Assembly: GCF_004343075.1 (NCBI RefSeq) | Contig: NZ_SLXP01000001.1 | Coordinates: 1-64,000 of the forward strand | Direction: 5' to 3' | Length of the DNA stretch: 64,000 nt | Source: Rhodovulum marinum | Lineage (GTDB): Bacteria; Pseudomonadota; Alphaproteobacteria; Rhodobacterales; Rhodobacteraceae | Shown here: positions 58,708 through 64,000 of the stretch, in pieces | Position numbering within the stretch: the stretch's first letter is position 1 | How the letters are laid out: each line of letters opens with the position of its first letter | Program-made: the position numbers and the translations under genes | The notes under the pieces: model-generated | What the model was told of the DNA's origin: nothing | The model's database searches: none | What the model saw: only the letters and a program-made list of their open reading frames with translations

Positions 58708-59949
58708 CTATTCCGCGGGCGTGGCGATCAGCCCGGAAAAGATCGTTTCGTTGCCCGGTTCGGGGTGGCGCGGGATCATCAGCGCCAGCATCAGCGACAG
58801 CCCCGCCATGCCCGCGGCCAGCGCAAACACCCCGCCCGGCGAGGTCACCCACAGATAGCCCAGCGTGGCGGGCAGGAACACCGCGGCGATGTGGTTGATG
58901 GTGAAGGCCACCGCGGCCGTGGGGGCGATGTCGCCCGGGTCCGCGATCTTCTGGAAATAGGTCTTCAGCGCGAAGGCCAGCGCGAAGAACAGGTGGTCGA
59001 TGACGTAAAGCGCCGCGGCCAGCGCCACACCCCAGCCGAAATAGTAGATCCCGCCATAGGCCAGGAACACCGCGATCAGCCCGACATATTCGAAGGCCAG
59101 CGCGCGCCGCTCGCCCCATTTCGCCACGGCCCGCCCCATCAGGGGCGCAAAGGCCATGTTCGCGAGGAAGTTGATCAGGAAAAGCGCCGTGACCTCGTGC
59201 ACCTCGAAGCCGAACCTTTCCACCATCATGAAGGCCGCGAACACGACGAAAATCTGCCGCCGCGCGCCCGACATGAACTGAAGCAGGTAATACAGCCAAT
59301 AGCGCCGCCGCAGGATCAGCCGTTTCACCTGCGGGTTCGGCGCCTCGAACTGGGGATAAGCGAACAGGCAGAACAGCGCCACCGCGGCGGTAAAGCCCCC
59401 CGCCGCTAGGTAGACGAAGTTGTAGGACAGCTCGAACGCCTTCCACGTCACCACCAACAGGCCATAGGCCAGCAGCGACGCCGCCGAGCCGGCGGCGACC
59501 AGCCAGCCCAGCGTTTGCGGCGCGCGGTCCTTGTCGATCCATTGCAGTTGCAGCGACTGGTTGACCGTCTCGAAATAGTGGAACCCGATCGAACTGATCA
59601 GCGTGACCGCCAGCAGACCGCCCAGCGAGGGGAACCACGCGGTGACCGCGGTCGCCACGCCCAGCATGACCAGCGAGACGATGCCGAGGATCTGTTCGCG
59701 GATGAACAGGATCAGCGCGATCACCCCCACCGCCAGGAAGCCGGGGATTTCCCGAACCGTGTGCAGCCAGCCGATTTCCACCCCGGTAAAGCCCGCGGCC
59801 TCGATGACGAAATTGTTCAACAGCGCCGACCAGGTGGCAAAGGCCACCGGCATGGCAAAGGCCAGCACGAACAACAGAGACACCGGCCGCCGCCAGAGCG
59901 GCAGGGTTTCGGCCTGATCCAGGGCCAGGGGGGCGAAACGGGATTTCAT
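58708..59949 (-). CDS. MFS transporter
   Basis: 413 residues with about 12 hydrophobic helices and MFS loop style (FAPLMGRAVAKWGERRAL). Substrate unknown. Convergent with ptsP, 4 bp apart. Confidence 0.85.
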   Translation of the reverse strand: MKSRFAPLALDQAETLPLWRRPVSLLFVLAFAMPVAFATWSALLNNFVIEAAGFTGVEIGWLHTVREIPGFLAVGVIALILFIREQILGIVSLVMLGVATAVTAWFPSLGGLLAVTLISSIGFHYFETVNQSLQLQWIDKDRAPQTLGWLVAAGSAASLLAYGLLVVTWKAFELSYNFVYLAAGGFTAAVALFCLFAYPQFEAPNPQVKRLILRRRYWLYYLLQFMSGARRQIFVVFAAFMMVERFGFEVHEVTALFLINFLANMAFAPLMGRAVAKWGERRALAFEYVGLIAVFLAYGGIYYFGWGVALAAALYVIDHLFFALAFALKTYFQKIADPGDIAPTAAVAFTINHIAAVFLPATLGYLWVTSPGGVFALAAGMAGLSLMLALMIPRHPEPGNETIFSGLIATPAE

Positions 59950-59991
59950 CGCAGGATCAATAATCCCGCCCCGCGGCCTTGGCGAGGGAAA

Positions 59992-60414
59992 TCAGCCCGG
60001 CTCGGCCGCCGCGCTGAAGCGATACTGGACATCCGCGAACCGGTCGGTCGGAAAGCCATAGGCAAAGCACAGCCCCTGGGGCCCGGCCAGCACGGAATGT
60101 TCCGCATCGGGCGGCAGGTAGATCGCGACGCCGGGGGCGATGTGGTGCGTCTCGCCCTCGACCGTGACCACCCCGTCGCCGCTGAAGCCCAGGTAGAATT
60201 CTGCATGCGCGTGGCGGTGGGCCAGCAGCGTGCCCATCGGCCCGAATTCGGCGAAACCCAGCACGAAATGCCGCGAGGGCTGGCGGTCGGCGCAGATCAG
60301 CGTGCGCCAGGTGACATTGCCGAAGGCCGGGTCGGTGCCGCCCTCGCGTTCAAGGGTGAACCCGTTGACCGAGAACGCCCGCTCGCGCAGCGTCTCAAGG
60401 GGTGTCATGTCCAT
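59992..60414 (-). CDS. Cupin domain protein
   Basis: 140 residues from ATG 60414 (or 60408). HRHAHAEFYLGFSGDGVVT gives the HxHx3-4E cupin metal site; the second motif PPDAEHSVLAG supplies the last His. Similar small cupins include DMSP lyases of marine Rhodobacteraceae (DddQ/DddW type), but sequence alone does not show that activity. Confidence 0.75.
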   Translation of the reverse strand: MDMTPLETLRERAFSVNGFTLEREGGTDPAFGNVTWRTLICADRQPSRHFVLGFAEFGPMGTLLAHRHAHAEFYLGFSGDGVVTVEGETHHIAPGVAIYLPPDAEHSVLAGPQGLCFAYGFPTDRFADVQYRFSAAAEPG

Positions 60415-60570
60415 GTGCCGCGCGCCTCCCTGCCTGGCCTGTCCCTGTTTCGCAGATAGGGCCGCGCGGCGGGGGCCGTCCCGCCCATGTGCGACCCCGC
60501 AAGCGTCGCTTTCGGGCGATCGGACGGGCGCGGCGGGCTGCGACATCCTGTGCCATGGGCGGGGACAGGC

Positions 60571-60584
60571 GTGATCTAAATCAA
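60571..60584. promoter_or_regulatory. Candidate FNR box
   Basis: GTGATCTAAATCAA differs by one base from TTGAT-N4-ATCAA. It lies 58 bp before the YeeE/YedE ATG and 156 bp before the cupin start, in the divergent gap. Confidence 0.6.
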
Positions 60585-60642
60585 GGCGGGTCGGGCGCGA
60601 TGGCGGGAAACATCGGCGCAGGGAGCACGGGAGACACGCGTC

Positions 60643-61707
60643 ATGGACATTCTGGCGATCGTGGAGCGTATCGGCGAATCGCCGACGGCGGCGCTGTTCG
60701 GGTTGATGACCGGCGTGATCTTCGGCGTGGCGGCGCAGCGGTCGGCCTTTTGCCTGCGCGCGGCCACCATCGAGTTCGCCCGCGGGTCGCTGGGTCCGCG
60801 CATGGCGGTGTGGCTGTTGTGTTTCTCGACCGCGCTGGTCTGGGTGCAGGGCGCCGACCTGATGGGGCTGATGCGCGCCGAGGATGCGCGGATGATGGCG
60901 GTCACCGGCTCATGGTCGGGGGCGATCATCGGCGGGCTGATCTTCGGCGCGGGCATGGTTCTGGCGCGCGGCTGCCCGGGGCGACTCTTGGTGCTGGCGG
61001 CGACGGGGAACCTGCGGTCGGTGATCTCGGGGCTGATCTTCGCGGTGCTGGCGCAGATGAGCCTGCATGGCTGGCTGTCACCCCTGCGCGACAAGCTGGC
61101 AGCACTTTGGGTCACCCCGGGCGGGCGCAACGTTAACCTGATAAAGGCCGCGCATCTGCCTGATATATCTGGTCTTTTGCTGGGATTTTTCTTTGCCGCG
61201 CTGGCGCTGTGGCTGGCCAGGCGGAACCGGATCTCGTTCCGCAAGCTGTTCTTCGGGGCGGGCGTGGGCTTTGCCGTGGCGGTGGGCTGGGTGCTGACCT
61301 TCGGGCTGTCGCAGGTCAGTTTCGAACCCACCCAGATCGAAAGCCTGACCTTTACCGGGCCGTCGGCCAACACCTTGATGTTCTTCCTGGAACGGCCCGC
61401 GATCCTGGAATTCGACATCGGTCTGGTGCCCGGCGTGTTCCTGGGATCGTTCCTGGCCGCCTGGATCTGCGGGGACCTGAAATTCCAGGGCTTCGAGTCC
61501 GAGGTGAACATGCGCAAGGCGATGATCGGGGCCGCGCTGATGGGGTTCGGGGGCATGCTGGCGGGGGGCTGTTCGATCGGGGCGGGCGTCACCGGCGGGT
61601 CGATCTTTGCCGGCACGATGTGGCTGGCGCTGTTGTCGATGTGGATCGGGGGGATGGCCACCGATTACCTGATCGACCAGCCCAAGGGCGCCGCGAAACC
61701 GGTCTGA
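60643..61707 (+). CDS. YeeE/YedE family transporter
   Basis: 354 residues, about ten membrane segments, with the family cysteines in FGVAAQRSAFCLRAA, ARGCPGRLLVL and GGCSIGAGVTGGS. Family members import thiosulfate or related sulfur compounds. A single fused-length protein. Candidate FNR box upstream suggests oxygen-dependent expression. Confidence 0.87.
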   Translation: MDILAIVERIGESPTAALFGLMTGVIFGVAAQRSAFCLRAATIEFARGSLGPRMAVWLLCFSTALVWVQGADLMGLMRAEDARMMAVTGSWSGAIIGGLIFGAGMVLARGCPGRLLVLAATGNLRSVISGLIFAVLAQMSLHGWLSPLRDKLAALWVTPGGRNVNLIKAAHLPDISGLLLGFFFAALALWLARRNRISFRKLFFGAGVGFAVAVGWVLTFGLSQVSFEPTQIESLTFTGPSANTLMFFLERPAILEFDIGLVPGVFLGSFLAAWICGDLKFQGFESEVNMRKAMIGAALMGFGGMLAGGCSIGAGVTGGSIFAGTMWLALLSMWIGGMATDYLIDQPKGAAKPV

Positions 61708-61723
61708 GGGGCCGGACTCGGCG

Positions 61724-61767
61724 ATATGAATCGCATATGATTCCCATATGAATTCCATATGAGCTTT
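61724..61767. repeat. Four tandem 11-bp repeats
   Basis: ATATGA followed by five variable bases, four times in exact 11-bp register (61724, 61735, 61746, 61757), containing three CATATG palindromes. It lies between the convergent YeeE/YedE and priA stops. Confidence 0.75.
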
Positions 61768-61798
61768 GTCGGACTCCGCGCGCGGCCCGAACGCGGCG

Positions 61799-63988
61799 TC
61801 AAAAGAAACTTTGCGGGTCGATATCGACCGCGAGCCGGACCTGCGCGGGCAGCTTGACCGGCGCGAGCCAGGCGCGGATCGCCGATTGCAGCGGCGCGGC
61901 CTTGTCGGCCTTGATCAGCATCCGCACCCGGTGGCGGCCGCGGATGCGCGCGATGGGCGCGGGCGCGGGGCCGTAAAGCTGCGCCCCGATCCGGCGCAGG
62001 GGCGCGTCGTTGCGGGCCAGGTGGGTGCCAAGGTCGAAGGCGGGTTTCGCCTCGGGGGCGGAGATGATGATGCCCGCCATCCGGCCATAGGGCGGCACGC
62101 CGGCGGCGCGGCGTTCGGCGGCCTCGGCCCGCCAGAAACCTTCCTCGTCGCCGGTCAGGATCGCGCGGATCACCGGGTGGTCGGGCTGAAAGGTCTGGAG
62201 CAGCGCCAGCCCGCGTTCCGCCCCCCGCCCCGCGCGCCCCGCCACCTGGCGCATCAATTGAAAGGTGCGTTCGGCGGCGCGCAGGTCGGAGCCCTGAAGG
62301 CCGAGATCGGCGTCGATCACGCCCACCAGCGTCAGCAGCGGGAAATTGTGCCCCTTGGCGACCAGCTGCGTGCCGATGATGATGTCGGCCTGCCCGGACG
62401 CGATGGCCTCGATCTGGGCCTTGAGCGCGCGGGCCGAGCCGAACAGGTCCGACGACAGCACCGCGACGCGCGCCTCGGGAAACAGCGCCTGCGTTTCCTC
62501 GGCCAGCCGCTCGACGCCGGGGCCGACGGGGGCCAGTTTTCCCTCGACCTTGCAGGAGGGACAGGCGGCGGGGATCGGTTTCGTCTCGCCGCATTGGTGG
62601 CAGACGAGGCGTTGCAGGAAACGGTGTTCGACCATGCGCGCATCGCACTGGTCGCAGGCGATCATGTGGCCGCAGGCGCGGCAGACGGTGACGGGCGCAT
62701 AGCCCCGGCGGTTGAGGAACAGAAGCGACTGCCGCCCGGCCGCCAGCCGGTCCTGCACCGCCTGTTCCAGGCTGGGCGAGATCCAGCGGCCGGGGGCCGT
62801 ATCCTCGGCCCGCATGTCCAGCGCTTCCATGTCGGGCAGTTCCGCCTTGCCGAAACGCGAGGTCAGATCGAGGCGCGCGTATTTTCCGGCCTCGGCATTG
62901 GCCCAGCTTTCCAGCGACGGCGTGGCCGAGGCCAAGACCACCTGCGCGGAACAGAGCGAGGCGCGCAGAACGGCCATGTCGCGGGCGTTGTACAGGACGC
63001 CCTCTTCCTGCTTGTAGGAACTGTCGTGTTCCTCATCCACCACGATCAGGCCGAGGTCGCGGAACGGCAGGAACAGCGCGGAGCGCGCGCCCACGACCAG
63101 TTGCGCGCCGCCCTGCCCGACCATGCGCCACAGGCGGCGGCGTTCGACCATGGTGACGCCGGAATGCCATTCGGCGGGGCGCGCGCCGAAGCGGGCCTCG
63201 ACCCGGGCCAGGAATTCGGCGGTCAGCGCGATTTCCGGCAGGAGGACAAGCGCCTGGCGGCCATGGCGCAGGCATTCGGCGACGGCCTCAAGGTAAACCT
63301 CGGTCTTGCCGGACCCGGTCACGCCCTTGAGCAGGGTGGTGCCATAGCCCCCCGCCGCCACGCCCGCGCAAAGCCGCGCGGCGGCCTGTTGCTGGTCGTC
63401 CGCGAGCGCCACGCCGGGGCGGGCCGGGTCGAGGCGGGGATAGGGGCGGTCGCGGGGGGTGTCTTCCTCCAGCACGGCGGCCGAGGGGATAAGGCCCTTG
63501 ATGACCCCGGTAGAGACGCCCGCCTCGGCCGACAACTCGCCCAGGCTGAAGGCCAGCCCGCCATAGGCGTCGAGCGTGTCCAGCACGCGGGTGCGGGCGG
63601 GCGTCATGCGGTCGGGCGTGCCGGGGCCGCGGCGATAGATTTTCTGCATCGAGGGCGGGTCGCCCAGGCCCGGCGCGCGGGTGGCCAGCCGCAGCATCGC
63701 CGAAAGCGGCGTCAGCGTGTAATCGGCGGCGCGTTCGAGAAAGCCGCGCATCTCGTCGCGCATGGGGGCGGCGTCCAGCACGCGGTTGACGGGGCGCAGG
63801 CGGGCGAAATCCAGATCGCTTTCGCCCGGCCCCCAGACCACGCCCAGCACCCGGCGCGGGCCCAGCGGCACCTCGACGAAATCGCCGGTGCGGCAGCCGG
63901 TTTCGGGGGCGCGGTAATCCAGCACCCGGCCCAGCGGTTCGGCCGTCAGCACGCCAAGACGCGCGCCCGGGGCAAAGCCCTCAGCCAC
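61799..63988 (-). CDS. priA: Primosomal replication protein N' (PriA helicase)
   Basis: 729 residues from GTG 63988. N-terminal DNA-binding domain (LGVLTAEPLGRVLDYRAPE), helicase Walker A LLKGVTGSGKTEVY, DEEHDSSYKQEEGV, and paired zinc cysteines (CRACGHMIACDQC; CHQCGETKPIPAACPSC). Restarts stalled replication forks. The window ends 12 bp beyond its start. Confidence 0.95.
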   Translation of the reverse strand: MAEGFAPGARLGVLTAEPLGRVLDYRAPETGCRTGDFVEVPLGPRRVLGVVWGPGESDLDFARLRPVNRVLDAAPMRDEMRGFLERAADYTLTPLSAMLRLATRAPGLGDPPSMQKIYRRGPGTPDRMTPARTRVLDTLDAYGGLAFSLGELSAEAGVSTGVIKGLIPSAAVLEEDTPRDRPYPRLDPARPGVALADDQQQAAARLCAGVAAGGYGTTLLKGVTGSGKTEVYLEAVAECLRHGRQALVLLPEIALTAEFLARVEARFGARPAEWHSGVTMVERRRLWRMVGQGGAQLVVGARSALFLPFRDLGLIVVDEEHDSSYKQEEGVLYNARDMAVLRASLCSAQVVLASATPSLESWANAEAGKYARLDLTSRFGKAELPDMEALDMRAEDTAPGRWISPSLEQAVQDRLAAGRQSLLFLNRRGYAPVTVCRACGHMIACDQCDARMVEHRFLQRLVCHQCGETKPIPAACPSCKVEGKLAPVGPGVERLAEETQALFPEARVAVLSSDLFGSARALKAQIEAIASGQADIIIGTQLVAKGHNFPLLTLVGVIDADLGLQGSDLRAAERTFQLMRQVAGRAGRGAERGLALLQTFQPDHPVIRAILTGDEEGFWRAEAAERRAAGVPPYGRMAGIIISAPEAKPAFDLGTHLARNDAPLRRIGAQLYGPAPAPIARIRGRHRVRMLIKADKAAPLQSAIRAWLAPVKLPAQVRLAVDIDPQSFF

Positions 63989-64000
63989 GGGCGGGCCATC

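Noticed and set aside
59992-60414. Naming the cupin as a DMSP lyase
   Set aside because: The metal motif is common to many cupins; nothing specific to Ddd enzymes is visible and no DMSP genes are nearby.

Overview
The window is high-GC DNA (mostly CG-ending codons) from an alphaproteobacterium, most likely Rhodobacteraceae. The grounds are the gene set: a glpDSTPQUVK glycerol uptake operon with a DeoR-type glpR, DUF1178, PtsP beside LysC, an FNR-like box, and phage structural proteins of the kind seen in the Rhodobacter gene transfer agent (RcGTA). It has two parts: an integrated siphovirus-type prophage (about 535-37195) and host chromosome (1-534 and 37196-64000).

Prophage ends. A 49-bp perfect repeat (535-583 and 37147-37195) marks attL and attR. 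It covers the 5' half of a tRNA-Ser(GCU) gene, from 10 bp upstream of the tRNA to the anticodon loop. The phage lies on the 5' (promoter) side, so the intact tRNA gene at 484-573 is now transcribed from phage DNA, and the original host promoter is stranded beyond attR.

Prophage layout. Nearly everything reads leftwards (minus strand). From right to left: a right-end block (36971-33868: small proteins, a MazG-like protein, HNH, C5 DNA methyltransferase); a less GC-rich accessory segment (about 31950-33820) holding a Leu-type tRNA with anticodon UUA, a winged-helix gene and small genes; a rightward integrase operon (30406-31951); two HTH regulators and three identical-type 16-bp operators; an early/replication operon (29640-23576: methyltransferase, DUF6456/OmpR-like regulator, SSB, Toprim primase, D5-like helicase); a Rha regulator block with a lipoprotein on the opposite strand; an iteron-rich, gene-free stretch (21400-21701) that may be the replication origin; and one long late operon (21336-763) for late regulator, HNH, terminase, portal, protease, capsid, connectors, tail, spike base, endolysin, holin, metallophosphoesterase and dNMP kinase. 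All modules expected of a complete siphovirus are present and I see no broken structural gene.

Host part. The minus-strand operon 47832-37281 imports glycerol (ABC transporter GlpSTPQUV), phosphorylates it (GlpK) and oxidises it (GlpD), with an iron-type alcohol dehydrogenase last; glpR reads divergently. After it come Kdo transferase, a PLP-dependent dehydratase, ThpR, an AcuC-like deacetylase, glutathione peroxidase, DUF1178, an SDR, aspartate kinase, PtsP, an MFS transporter, a cupin, a YeeE/YedE transporter under a candidate FNR box, and priA at the edge.

The most unusual item is the tRNA at 32865-32952. It folds as a class II tRNA-Leu, but its anticodon loop reads CTTTAAA, giving anticodon UUA, which would read the ochre stop codon UAA. 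It sits 15 nt in front of a protein gene that itself ends in UAA, and a UAA also separates two in-frame head genes at 13955.
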